From NCBI GenBank assembly GCA_037178975.1, contig JASJZH010000006.1, positions 7,068,001-7,132,000 on the forward strand: a DNA stretch of 64,000 nucleotides, in the 5' to 3' direction. The DNA is from Oscheius tipulae (taxonomy: Eukaryota > Nematoda > Chromadorea > Rhabditida > Rhabditidae). Positions 50,971-62,708 of the stretch are shown piece after piece (position 1 is the stretch's first letter; the number at the start of each line of letters is the position of its first letter). The notes below the pieces were generated by a model. That model was not told the origin of the DNA. It did no database searches and saw nothing but the letters and a program-made list of their open reading frames with translations. The translations under genes and the position numbers were made by a program.

Positions 50971-51422
50971 TACACTTTACGATGTGCATATTGTTTCATC
51001 GTGGTCGATAAAAACTCAACAACAAGTTTATTTCTGGTGTCCTGAACCACAACGCACAATGCGAAAGAGTGCAAACAGTAGAGTAGCGGGGACCATTACG
51101 GATTCAATAGTGGTAGAGGACTATTCGCGATACGTGTAGTGACGATATACTACAAAGGCGAAGAAGACCGGCTAATAGTAGAGCACGGGGACTCGTAAGA
51201 CAGACGAAGAAGAGGGGGTTAAGCATGATTGCAAAACATGCAGGAAACAACAAAGTTTTCTCGTAGTCAAAATCTAGCTGGCTAACTTAGAGGGAACTGC
51301 TGTACCAATTAAAGATCAATTGGGGGAGAGGGTGAGGAGAGTAAATGCTTTGAAAGAGTAGAGACCGTGGGGAATCATCAAGGGGTTGATGGTACTCGTG
51401 TTATCAGCAGAGGCTAGGCCGT
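50971..51422. other. Convergent 3' ends of MOCS1 and the giant gene
   Basis: About 450 nt. No coding sequence and no clear AATAAA recognised. Confidence 0.5.
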
Positions 51423-51783
51423 TTAATGGGCAGCTTCAGCTGCTAGCATGGCCTCCACGGTGATTCCTTCCTCTTTTGCCTTCAGATAAGTCTGGAAGTG
51501 AGGGGACTCCTAAAAGAATGAATAAAGACAACTTTATACTGGTTACCTTGAAGATTCGAATCTTTCTCTGCAGTCCTCGAGCATTCTCTCGGTAGATGTT
51601 AAGAGGGTTGGCAGCCATTGCCTAAAAGAATAATGGTTTGCTGTATGTATTGTTTTTTAATTCTAGCTCAAAATCTCCCAATACCCACATTGTAGTCTTC
51701 TCCATGGGCCTCAATCAAGCTGGAGCAGAAGATGATGTCCTTGGGAAGGAGCTTGTACATACGTTCGCGGTTGACAGGAGTCT
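51423..51783 (-). other. Nop16-like C-terminal segment of the giant gene
   Basis: Three last exons encode TPVNRERMYKLLPKD, LIEAHGEDYNAMAANPLNIY, RGLQRKIRIFKES and the end TVEAMLAAEAAH. The HGEDYxAMAxxxxNxY...L/I-x-R/S-KI-x-x-x-K pattern matches human NOP16 (HGEDYKAMARDEKNYYQ) and yeast Nop16 (HGDDYKKM...LNIYQQ). No separate start codon with a typical Nop16 N-terminus was found upstream. Confidence 0.5.
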
Positions 51784-54700
51784 AAAAAGGTATTTCAAAG
51801 GGTGCAGGGTATGAAGCTGCATCGCGCAGTATTAAAAAGGTTGTACTCAAAATAAGGGAACGTGACATTAACGACACGGTATGTGCTCTATTCTATAGAT
51901 TGTAAGTGCAAGACAAGTACACATCAAATGCTTACACTGGCTCGTGGCTCAGACTCCGTAGATAGCTAAAATAAGTTCCTTTGTTTTTATCACAATGCAT
52001 TATTTATTTGTAAGTTAGCAAAAAATTCAACTGTTAGAGAGTCTAGAACTAAGGGGAACAACTTTCTCACTTGAAGTCGTTGAAGTGCGCTCTATAAGAG
52101 AAAAAGTGCGAAAAGTGCATCAAACTAACCGTAGGACGGGAGATGTGCAACTGGAGAGGAAGAGGAGTGATGACATTGCGGGCTTCAACAACAGGGCGAC
52201 GCGCAGCAAGGCGCTGGAGCTGGATGTCGATTTGCATCTTCTGAATTTGGGGCTGACTCTTTTCGAAAAGGAGTTTACTTACCACGTTGGGATCGATTTC
52301 AGCACCAGGATGAGTCTGTTTGAGGGTTCGCTCAACAAGAGCCTGGACGTTTTGGGCGAACCGGGTGGGAGAAACATCTTTCTGGTCGACAACGTGCTGA
52401 GAGATGATAGTTTCGATGGTTTCTGAATCAGATTTTAAATCTTGAGAGACGGAACATACCATTGTGCCTGCTTTCAGTGTGTTCAGTGCTTGAGATCTCG
52501 TTAACCTGGATAGGAGGACTGATGCTTTCTTTATTCAAGGCAGCAATCTCAGCATCGGCGCTCTTATCCAGATCGGTGATGGAAACTTCGGTTTGCTCCG
52601 TGATCGACTTGGAATTGCGGTTCTTCTTGTTCTTCTTATTCTAATTCACTTTTGTTAGAGTAACCCCCAAAGGTCATACCTTGCTCTTTCCGCCAGTGGA
52701 ATCGGCCTTCTCCTTTTGTACGTGATCGTCCTTCGGGACAGCGTTAACAACATCGGTGTGCATCTTGGTGAACGATTCCTACAAAAATGAACTTAGAAAA
52801 ACCTGATAATAAAGAGTTCAAGTCTACCCTACTCACTTGGACCGGATTTTGATCATTCAACACAGTGGTAGAAGTGGATTTGGGTGCAATAGCGGTCTCA
52901 GCGGGTGCTTCTGCCGATGGTGGTGCCTGTACAACATAAAGTTGGTGCAAGCTAAGCGATAGAAAGCTACCTCCGTCACCACAACAGTCACCACAGTTTC
53001 GTGTTCTTGTGCAACAGTCTCGCTGCCCTGGTCACTAATGACAAACTCGGAATGACTCTCACTCGATCTCCGCACTTCAACACCCTTATTGGTCTCAGTC
53101 GAAGTTGCACTCTCTTCATTCATTTCGGACTGGTGGTTATTCTATAACAAAAATTTGTAGTCCTTCATGCACTGTACCTCTGCAGTCGTTTTTTCACAGT
53201 TTTCAGCAATAATCGTCTTATATCCAGAGACAGAACTCCCCACCTGCTCAACATTTGACATTGTTCGACTCTCAGATTCCTCCTTCGAAGCAGGCCCACC
53301 CGCATTTTCTGTTGAACTCTGTACAAGAAAGATCAGCCAGTCTGAGTCATTCAATACCTCGTTTTCAATCTGTTTTTCGACGCTACCCTCTACATTTTGG
53401 GAAATTTGCTGTTCTGACTTGCGAATCACTTTCATGGTCACAGCAGAAAGAAATACAGGTTTACATGAGACGGGAGATGTACTCTGAAACTGACATAAAC
53501 ACAAAATATGTATTTTCATACCTTGCGGTTGGACTCAACTGGTTCACAGACATTTTCGTGAATAGCAAACTCCACTGACTGGTTTTTGTTCTGTTCAAAT
53601 GTTCGGTTGATCATTTGTTCGTTACTCAGTACCTCGTTCACAGTTTCATATGAACTCTGTACAATTGGATCCTCGTGCTTTGTGTTAGAAGGGTCATGTG
53701 CGCTGTGTTCTTCAGTCGAAACTGGTTCAATCTATCAATCAGTCATAAAAACATAGAACTCTCTCACAACCTCTGGGACAGCAGCTTTCTCAACACTTTC
53801 GGTCACTCTCTCTTCTTTCGAAGGTTGTTCAATAGTCGGCTGGGTATTATCTGAATGATGTCGAGCGTGTTCTTCTTCAGTTTGAGCATCCAACCGAGTA
53901 GCAGCTATCTGAGTCATTCAAATGAAATACATTAAATAATAATACACTCAGTCATTCAAATAAAATACATTACCTCGCATCTTTTAACAACAGCTACACC
54001 ATTCAAACTCTCAACGACTGGAACTTCCTCTGCTTTTCTATCTGTAGATGGTGCTTTCTCACTCTGAATGCCTTTCGTCCGTGCTCTTCATGTAATGATT
54101 CACCTTGATCTCGTTCACTGAAGGCTCTGCAGTGAGACTCTCAATCTCGGTCTGGTACTCACGAGTTTCACGTTGACAATCATTGTCAATATTGCAGTCA
54201 TTCTGAATCAGATGCAGTTTCCAAAGCTTTTGTCACAATATGATTGAGAAAGACAAATGCGCTTATAATATGCACGTTACCTCTGAAACATTTGGAACGG
54301 ACATAGAACAAGCAGACTTTTCATCAAACTCCCAGGAACCAGTTCTCTCATTCTGAATATTCGAAGTTTCAAACGTTTGACCCTATTTTACCTCAGCCGC
54401 TGTAGCATTTTCCACAATTTTATAATTCTCGGAAGATCCTTCCACAATATCAGCCGGCTGAACACTCTCAAACTCCCTGCTACCTTGCTCTTCTTGGACA
54501 GAATCACATACGGGATCCTGCACCTTTCATTCAGCTCTCATACTCAGACAAAACTACCTGGTTTTCAGACGATCTATCATTCTGTTCAGCCGCTGATGTC
54601 ATCTGGTTAGTCTCTGTCACATATTCAGAGTTTACATCGATTGAAGCAACGTTATTCTCAAACACAGGCTCTGCTGTTTCTTCAACAGAAGTGTGAACAA

Positions 54701-57700
54701 GTTCCATGTGATCAGAGCATTGCTGATCCAAAGTTTCTTGAGCGTCAACGAATGTTTCTTCTTCAGTCGATTCCGTAACATCTTTCTGGCTCTTAGCCTC
54801 GCCTTTAACAAGAACAGTTTCAATGGGATCGACTGAGTTGCTCAGCTCATCCGTGAGAGTTTCAGTAGAGACTGCATCTTTCAAGACGTGTTCGTGACTC
54901 GGTCCTTTAGGAGATTTTTGAGGAAGAGCCATTTGCTGAAGATTCTCCACTGGCTTTTTGTCAGACTTGTCTAGATTCATCTCGGCAAAAGCTTCTACAA
55001 CTACCTCATTGTTATTTAGAAGACTTGATGCTTCTTGTTCATCCTGGGTTACTTGGATATCTAGCAACCGCTTTTTTGAGATACTTGGCGGCTCCTGCGA
55101 AGTTCCAGCCGAACCGTTGTCAATAGGGGCGTCGTCTTGTCGGACTGAATCGCTTGTGAATTCAGGAAAAGAGCGTGAATCAGTTGAACCAATGATCACT
55201 TCTCGTGGCTGCTCGTTATCCGTGTTGGCCGTAGCATTGTTAGTGTCGTTAACAACTGCATTTGGATCAGCTTTGAGAATGTCTGCTGACTTTTGAACAG
55301 ACTCTTGATTAGTTGACTTGTTCAAGATACTCTCGGGATGAGATTCCAAAACAGCTTCTCGTTGTGGGTTCTCTGTCTCGGTATTAGTTACCCCAGACTG
55401 ATCACCAGGAACAGAAGCTGTCTTATCCGAGTGTGAAATTTCCGGTGTTGGATCGACGTTGTCCTCGTTTGCTGAAGAGTCTAGCTCTGTTTGGCCAATT
55501 TTGTGGTGTTCTTCTGCATCAGAAACTGCTGATGAAACCTCATTCGTGGAAATCTCTACAATAGATCCCACTGCAGAAGCTGTTTGAGTCTCAACGACAT
55601 TCTCAGAAGCATAACCTGAGTTAAAATAGAGTTGCTCCTTCTCCGACATCGGAAGTGTTAGATGCTCTTCATGCTTTTCAATGGTTCCAGAAGGATGTTC
55701 GGATGCTATGATTACAGAAGAATCAACATCAACAGTTTGCTCGTCAAGTGGTTGCTGGCCTTCTATTTCTGCTTCAGTCGGAACTGTATTTCGTTCCTCG
55801 ACATTTCGTAATTCAGATGGACTCTCGGAAAGCTCCAGAGATTCTTCCACTTTGTTTGTCGAAGTATCCTGTGTCTGGACAGATGCCACTGAGTTCCCCG
55901 CAGCGGGTACATGTTCTGTACTCTCCGCAGCTGGAACCTCTTCGGAAAGGATCACTTCAGCAGACTCGAGAACAATCGGTACACAAGAACCTGTTTCGAC
56001 ATCAGCACTAGGTACTTGGATGAATGTGCAACCATCAGCAGTTTCTTCAACTTTCTCTGTCTTACGGTGATCATCATGAGTTTCTTGTTCAGATGATAAG
56101 TCTGTTGCCGTTAGCCCTTCCGTCACACTGTCTTCAACGATGTTGGAAGGAGCAATTTCTGTTTTCTCTTCGACACTCTCAGAAATATGGTCTTTATGAA
56201 CAACATTGTTCTGAAACAGTCATACAGCTAGACAATCTTTCATCATACCTCTTGCTCGTCCTGATCTGGCTCGTCAAATGACTCAGTCACAGAGACATTG
56301 AAAACAATTTGAGAGCCAGCAGAATCGTTTTGAACTGGCTCGCTTTCAGCAGCACCACTCACAACATTCAGTGATCCCTGTATAAACTGTTTGTAACAAG
56401 CTCAGTCGGCACTACCTGATTCACAGAGTCATTTGCCGATGTTGTAGTAGCATTCTCGTTAGCCTCAGCTTCACTTTCAACATTTTTACTCACAACATCC
56501 GTAGTAGCATCAGACATACCATTATTAGATTCACTTGCAGCCGGTGTTTTCTATTCGAATATCTCACAACAGAAAGGAAACCCAGTTACCTGGTACACCT
56601 TTGAAGGCAACTCAGTCTTATACACATTCTCAACTGAGGTCTCATTCTCCGAGATTTCGCAAGCAGGAGCGTAGACACAGACGAAGGATTGAACAGAGTC
56701 ATCAAATGAATCTTGGCTCTCGGCTACACTGCTGTCAATTGTAGGAGTCACTCTCTCAATGTTGGACGATTCCTCAGTAATAGCCAAAGGTTGTTGCTCC
56801 ACTGACTCTTCGCTGACAGACTTCACAACATCCACATGGTTACTTTCTATTGGCGTCTCTTCCACTGTCTGATTTTCGGCAACATTCTTGTGACTTACAT
56901 CAATCTTTCTCTAAAAGTAGCCAAACCTAAGATATCAGACAATACCTCGTTGGACTCATTCTGCTCAACATTCTCACTGACAGTCATATCCTCAGCTGGT
57001 TCCTCGGAAGATTTTGGACCCTCTGACGCATGAGTCTCTTCATTCACACATGGCACTTGGTCTACAGAAGTATTTTCATCTGACACAGTCTTAAATGTCA
57101 TAAGAACAAGTCGAGACGTATGGTACCTCAGTGACTGATGGAGTATCAACAATAGATTGCTCATTTTGGCTGTCAACGTGGGAGACATGCTCTGTCGGTT
57201 CTTCGACACAATATGTTCTGCACGGCACTGGGAGTTCTTCTATATTTGCGGAGACAGTCTGTGTCAGATAGTTTTGAAGACCCCCAGTCACCCCGTACCT
57301 CGGATTCACATAGAATATTCTCATTCACAACAAAAGCTTCTGGCTCAGCAGTTGAGACGTCGGATTCAATGTTTTCAGCAGAACACTCTTGCGCACCCTT
57401 AACAGAAGTGATAAAATTTTCTAATGCAAAAGTACATCAGGCGTATAGCTATCGGGGACAGTTTCACTTTCTGTTATTTTACCCAATACCGCGCATTCCT
57501 GTTTTGAAGCAGCAGGCTCAACACTCTCGGTATTCTCATTCACTTCTGGCTCTTCCACATTCTCGATTTTCACGGCAACGGTCTATATTTTCAATAGCAC
57601 GGAACCATTCACACATTGTACCTTATCCACAGGCCCACTCACAACGTTTTCCGTGGCGTTCTCTGCAACAACATTGTTGCTCTGGTCGTCAGAAGAAACT

Positions 57701-60700
57701 GGAGCTTCCTGGTTAGGCTCGGCTGTAGTTTGTTCAACAGTCTACACCAAAGATACATTTCGATTACTGACTGGTACTACCTCGCTTACAACAGGCTCCT
57801 CAGTCACTACAGGCTCGGTCTCTGTCTTCGATTCTTCTGCTTGCGTAGTTTTTTCAGTAGCTCCGGAGAGAGTAGCTTCGACAAACTACGCAACACGTTC
57901 AAAAGTACACATACAATTTGTACCTGGATCACAACAGGCTCCAAAACATTTTGTTCCACAGATTTCTCCGCACCGGATGTCTCTGTCACTTGAGGCACGA
58001 CCTCTCCAGCAGGGAGAGTAGTATTTTCACTCTGTACCAAATCTTACATTATCGTCTACCCTGTTTACCTGACTCTCAGAGACAACATTTTCACTCTCCT
58101 TCACATATTCCTCTTCCTTAACTCAAATATTTTTGGCATTCTCTTAGTATTTCTGAGTCACACTCCACTCTGATAAGCGCTATTTTAGGTGACGTGCAAT
58201 AGTGCTCTTCATCTAGTGAAACAAAAGAAGTGTTAAGCCCTACCTGCTCTGTAGTGGTCGTGTTAGTGGAGGTGGTGTGCTGAAAAGATACTCGTAAAAA
58301 ATGCCATATTGGTTGGACATGCTCAAGCAAATAATAACGAAAACTAGAGAATCTTGCGGTTGTTAGAATGCTGCTCAGGGGGTTAACACTCACGCTATAG
58401 TCTGTGTATGTAACCACGACATCTTGCAAGTGCTGCGGCTTCTCAGCCGAATGGCCAAAGAGAGACTTCTTGGACATGAGGGTAGCCTGTACAAAATGAT
58501 AGTATTGATGCGACAGTTCACACGACACGACAAAAGAGAGTGAAGTGAAGCTGCGAGATAGATGAAAAAAACACCCCATGCCAAAATGACAGCTTCTTTT
58601 ACAAACAGAGATTTTCTCGTGTGAACTTAGTAATAGAGCATACCGAAAACGGACTGCACAAGCACACCTAACCCCTTATTACAGCTAAACTAGGAATGCT
58701 TACTGGAAGGGAAGAAGATACCGTTCCAGTATTTTCATTGAGAACGCTCTTGGGAGTAACAAATTCCAAGAAGTCGAGACTCTCTTCGCCGACCGGTTGA
58801 GAAGAAGCCGCCGGGTTCTAAAGCAGGGAATGCATACTAGGACTGACAGAGTGAAATAGATAGCGGAGAAGTTAGAAAACCTAGGCTTGGGTTGATACTC
58901 ACCGTCTCAGCCGGCTTTTCAGCCTTGGGAGAGACAAAGTCGAGGAAATCCAGGCTCTCTTCAGCAGTGGCTCGAAGAATGGTTGCAGACTCAGTGGTGG
59001 TGGCCTAAAGCTTACCAATTATTGCTGTTAGAAGCATACAACTCAGGTGCTCATGTGTTACGTACCGGTTGGGAAACATGCTGTGTCTCTTCCTTGTGAG
59101 CTGTCTCAGATTCAGCGTGCTTTTTGTCCTTCTTGTTCTTCTTGGACTTCTTGTTTGACTTCTCCTCGATCACAGGTGCTGATGCTTCCTGCATTTGGAC
59201 TTCAGTCTTGATCTCGTGCTCGCTCTCTGAATGTTTCTTGTCCTTTTTGTTCTTCTTAGACATCTCAGACTCAGCGACGGGAGTAGCAACTTCAACTGGT
59301 ACGGGAGCTGCAGAAGCTTCATAGGTGAGTTCCGCCACCTTTTCGCTCTCGGAGTGCTTCTTATCCTTCTTGTTCTTTTTGTTCTTCTTATCCGATTTCT
59401 CTTCGGCTACAGCCGCGACCGGGGTTTCCGTGACCGAAGCAGCTTCTACTGGAGATTCCACCTTCTGTTCAACAGGGGCAGCAGAAGCCTCATAGCTGAT
59501 TTCTGCAATCTTCTCGCTCTCAGAGTGCTTCTTGTTTTTCTTGTTCTTTTTAGACGTCTTCTCAGATTTCTCTTTATCTATCGGAGCAGGAGAGGGATCC
59601 TTAGCAGCAACAGGTGTGGCTTCAACAACAGCCTCAGCCTTTATATCGACAGCTGGCTCACTCTCGGAATGTTTCTTTTCTTTTTTGTTCTTCTTGGACT
59701 TCATGTCAGATTTCTCTTCGGCTTTAGTCTCTACTACCGAAACAGTTTCCATTGGAGCCTCAAGCTTAGCTTCAACGCACTGCTCACACTCTGGGATTTT
59801 CTTGTCCTTCTTGTTCTTCTTCGACTTCTTGTCATCAACAGACACGGTCTCAGTGACGACAGTTGGAGCAGCTTCAGGAGCAGCCTCCTTCTTAACTTCT
59901 ACAGTCTTCTCGCTCTCGGAATGCTTCTTATCTTTCTTGTTTTTCTTGAATTTCTTGTCTGACTTCGCCTCTTCCACATCGACGGCGGGAGCTTCCTCGG
60001 GAGGGACAGCTTCCAATTTGCCTTCACACTTCAGCTCAGCCATCTGCTCGCCTTCGGAATGCTTCTTATTCTTCTTGTTCTTTTTGGACTTCTTGTCAAG
60101 CTTTTCCTCAACCACAGGCGAGGTCTCTTTTACAACGTAAGGGAGGACAGGCTTTTCCGAAGACTCGATCTTCTCAGGCTTGGCAGTGACAAAGCTGGAA
60201 ATCTAAGCTATCTTCATCCTGAGCAGGAGCAGCTGATTTCTCTTGAACAACAGGCGATGCCTCCTTGACAACAGGAGGAAGGACAGGCTTAGCTGTTGAC
60301 TCTTCCTTTTCAGGCTTGGCAGTGACAAAGTCAAGAAAGTCCAGGCTATCTTCGTTCTGGGCTGGAGCAATCTTTTTTTTGAACAGGCGAAGCATCTTTG
60401 ACAACAGGCGGAAGGATAGGTTTTGCTGTTGACTCTTCCTTTTCAGGCTTGGCAGTGACAAAGTCCAAGAAGTCCAGACTATCTTCGTTCTGGGCTGAAG
60501 CAGCAGAAGCTACCACAGCGGGAGCAGTAGGGGTGGGAAGGACAGGTGGACTTTCTTCTTTGGCAGGTTTAGCGGTGACAAAGTCAAGGAAGTCGAGGCT
60601 TTCATCATTCTGGGGAGGTGCAGGCGTCTTAAAGGTGTGATTTGTTAGAGTATTATTCGTGCAGTTTCAAGGAATTCATTGAAGGTTGTCAAAAACTTAC

Positions 60701-62708
60701 AGCGTCGACAGCAGCGGTCTCATGAACAGCCGATCCATTCTGATTGGCATGGCTAGCGGGGGCTGTGTTCTGTAAAAATGATTTATACTTCCGTTGTAAG
60801 TATTTTTTACCTGCAGGTGTCCGTTTGTCTTCTTGCTCTCAGAGTTTCTCTTGTTTCTATTTTTCTTGTCGGCCTGCAAACGAGACGTGTCATCGCACGT
60901 GCTAAAGCTCACAAACCTTCTTGTTATGAGTTTCGATCGTGGTTTCGGCAGTGGCAGTCTCGGTTTCGTTAGATGGCTGAACAATAATAGCAACACAGGG
61001 CTCTTCAACATCGGCTGCAGGGGTGGTCTCTTCCTTCTGTACGGGCTCGTTCTCCGAAGGCTCCTTGTTCTTCTTGGGCTTTGTGTCAGCCTTTTGTTCA
61101 GCAGCAGGGATCTCTTCAACGGGAACAGGAGCAGCTTCGGTCTTGGTTACAGTATTCTGTTCAACAACGTGTTCACTCTCAGAATGCTTCTTGTCCTTCT
61201 TGTTCTTCTTCGACTTTTTCTCAGTCTAAAGCAGTATTCATTACAAAAAAAAGTGGGTATACTACCTGTACCTCAACTGGGGCAGTAACAGTATCATCTT
61301 GGACGGGGGCAACGGGAATGGATTCAACAACAGTCTGCTTTTGGACCTCGGCGATAGGTTCAGATTCGGAAACCTTCTTGTTCTGCTTGTTCTTCTTTGA
61401 GGACTAAAAAGTGCGGATTGGGAGAACTACTCATATAGATGTTACCTTAGACTCTTCAGGGGCAGCAGCTTCGAGGGGAACGTCTTGAACAACGGCAGCA
61501 GATTCACTCTCGGAATGTTTCTTCTAGAGAGTTCGGTGAGAAAGCTTAGAATGGAATAGTTATACCTGTTTCTGTTCAGGTGCAGCAGCTTGTTCAGGAT
61601 TCTTCACAGCAACTTGGACGGGTTCCTCGACAGGGGCTGACTTTTCGCTTTCGCTCATCTTCTTGTTCTTGGACTGCTGCAAATTGAGTTGGTTGGTATG
61701 GAAATAGACAAAAGGTTATGAGCGATAGATGTACTGAACTCTCAGCTGTTCCAGCTTATGGGCGGAACCGGAAAAGTGGGCGGATGGTGAGGACACCTTG
61801 TGACTTCAGGAAAAACTATGCGACTGATCACGAAAAATCAGTAGCTAGGATCATTGAGGCAATATTGAAACAAGACCGGAACGCCTACGTTATTGACAAT
61901 GTTTTTTCTTTGTCGTGCTAACGTGATTACATGGCGAACTCTGACGTGAAGAAGCAAAAAGAGCCCCCTGATTATTTCCAATTATGCTGGAAATTTTTTG
62001 CATGTCCTGTGATAAGACTCTACGAAGTAAATGTTTACCTTGCCCTTCTTTGATTTCTCCTGCTTCTCATTTTCCTCCTGAGCAGCTTGAGCCTTTTTTT
62101 CCTTTTTCAGGCGCTCTTCCTCCTCCTTCTGCTTCTTCTGCTCTTCCTCCTGTTTGCGTATATGTTCCTGCCATTTGCGATGTTCCTCCTCCTCAGCGGC
62201 CTTGCGCTTCTTCTCGTCTTCTTCGCGTTTACGGGCCTTTTCCTGAAGGAAGGAGCTTAAAAACTGTCATACTGTAAATAACCTGAGCAGCTTTATCTTG
62301 AGCCTCTTTTCGTGCCTTTTCCTTCACTTCGCGCTCCTGCTTCTGCTTCCTAAGTAGTTCAGCGCGACGTGCTTTCTCCTCTGCAGTCACCTGGAAAATG
62401 GCTTTGAATCACATCTCCAACTATCGGATACCTCGTAGGAAGTTGTCTCGACCTGGAAGACGTCCAAATTCTGCAGGATCTCACGTCTCTTCTCGGCAAT
62501 AGGATCAATGAGCACGGCACATTTCAACCTAAAAATAGCCTCGTTTCTCAAAAGAGCCATGGGAAGGAAACCATCTCCCTCTCCATTATCTGACTCACCA
62601 TTCGTGCATTCGCCTAATGGCATTCTTGGCGGCTCTTCCGCGCCCTTTGCGCCAGTTCACTACTTGCTGGGTCGTGTGAGGTCTGTTCACGGCGAGTGGC
62701 GACCTCAT
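51423..62708 (-). CDS. Giant multi-exon repetitive charged protein with Nop16-like C-terminus
   Basis: At least 40 exons, all the joins I checked in phase 0 apart from the first two, chain from an ATG at 62708 to a TAA at 51423-51425; roughly 2,500-2,800 residues. The N-terminus (NRPHTTQQVVNWRKGRGRAA) is basic. A Glu/Lys/Arg helix follows (EEKARRAELLRKQKQEREVK). Next are repeats of KKSKKNKKDKKHSESE and of EDSLDFLDFVTAK. About 1,500 residues of acidic, Ser/Thr/Val-rich low-complexity sequence come after that, including one 1.6-kb exon (about 54570-56210). The last 100 residues (LIEAHGEDYNAMAANPLNIY, RGLQRKIRIFKES) resemble the C-terminal block of the nucleolar ribosome-biogenesis protein Nop16. 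Basic tracts alternating with acidic CK2-type Ser sites are also a nucleolar style (Nopp140-like). It could be two genes; I saw no internal gene end. The largest repeat exon (59066-60627) has a broken frame. Confidence 0.6.
53914..53980 (+). repeat. Tandem duplication inside an intron of the giant gene
   Basis: Two near-identical 25-nt units (GAGTCATTCAAATGAAATAC... and CAGTCATTCAAATAAAATAC...) lie in tandem. The unit copies the 3' part of the intron, so on the minus strand there are two acceptor-like ends, one CAG (ACTCAG, adjoining the exon) and one GAG (ACTGAG). Confidence 0.65.
58740..60627 (-). repeat. Six copies of an EDSLDFLDFVTAK motif flanking the Lys array
   Basis: Four copies lie before the Lys array (60627 down to about 60160) and two after it (EESLDFLDFVSPK near 58950, EESLDFLEFVTPK near 58770). 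The acidic-aromatic core is nearly fixed while the spacers (EESTAKPVLPPVVKEASP) vary, suggesting a docking motif rather than simple low complexity. The fourth copy is damaged. Confidence 0.7.
59066..60130 (-). repeat. Array of eight KKSKKNKKDKKHSESE-type protein repeats
   Basis: Eight units of a Lys/Asn block followed by HSESE (variants KKNKKNKKHSEGE, KKNKKDKKIPECE, KKNKKDKKHAESE) are spaced by about 30 residues rich in Ala/Val/Pro/Glu. Each HSESE is a good casein-kinase-2 context. At least five further degenerate units lie in exons up to 62 kb. Confidence 0.75.

Noticed and set aside
59231..60268. Long plus-strand frames rich in Leu/Phe/Val that look like membrane proteins
   Set aside because: They are the antisense of the Lys/Asn repeat array (AAG becomes CTT), a classic artefact.
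60346..60394. Short intron (28-49 nt) removing the T8 frameshift in the repeat exon
   Set aside because: Possible in phase, but sister repeats have coding sequence at the same place and the second frameshift would remain, so sequence error or mutation is simpler.
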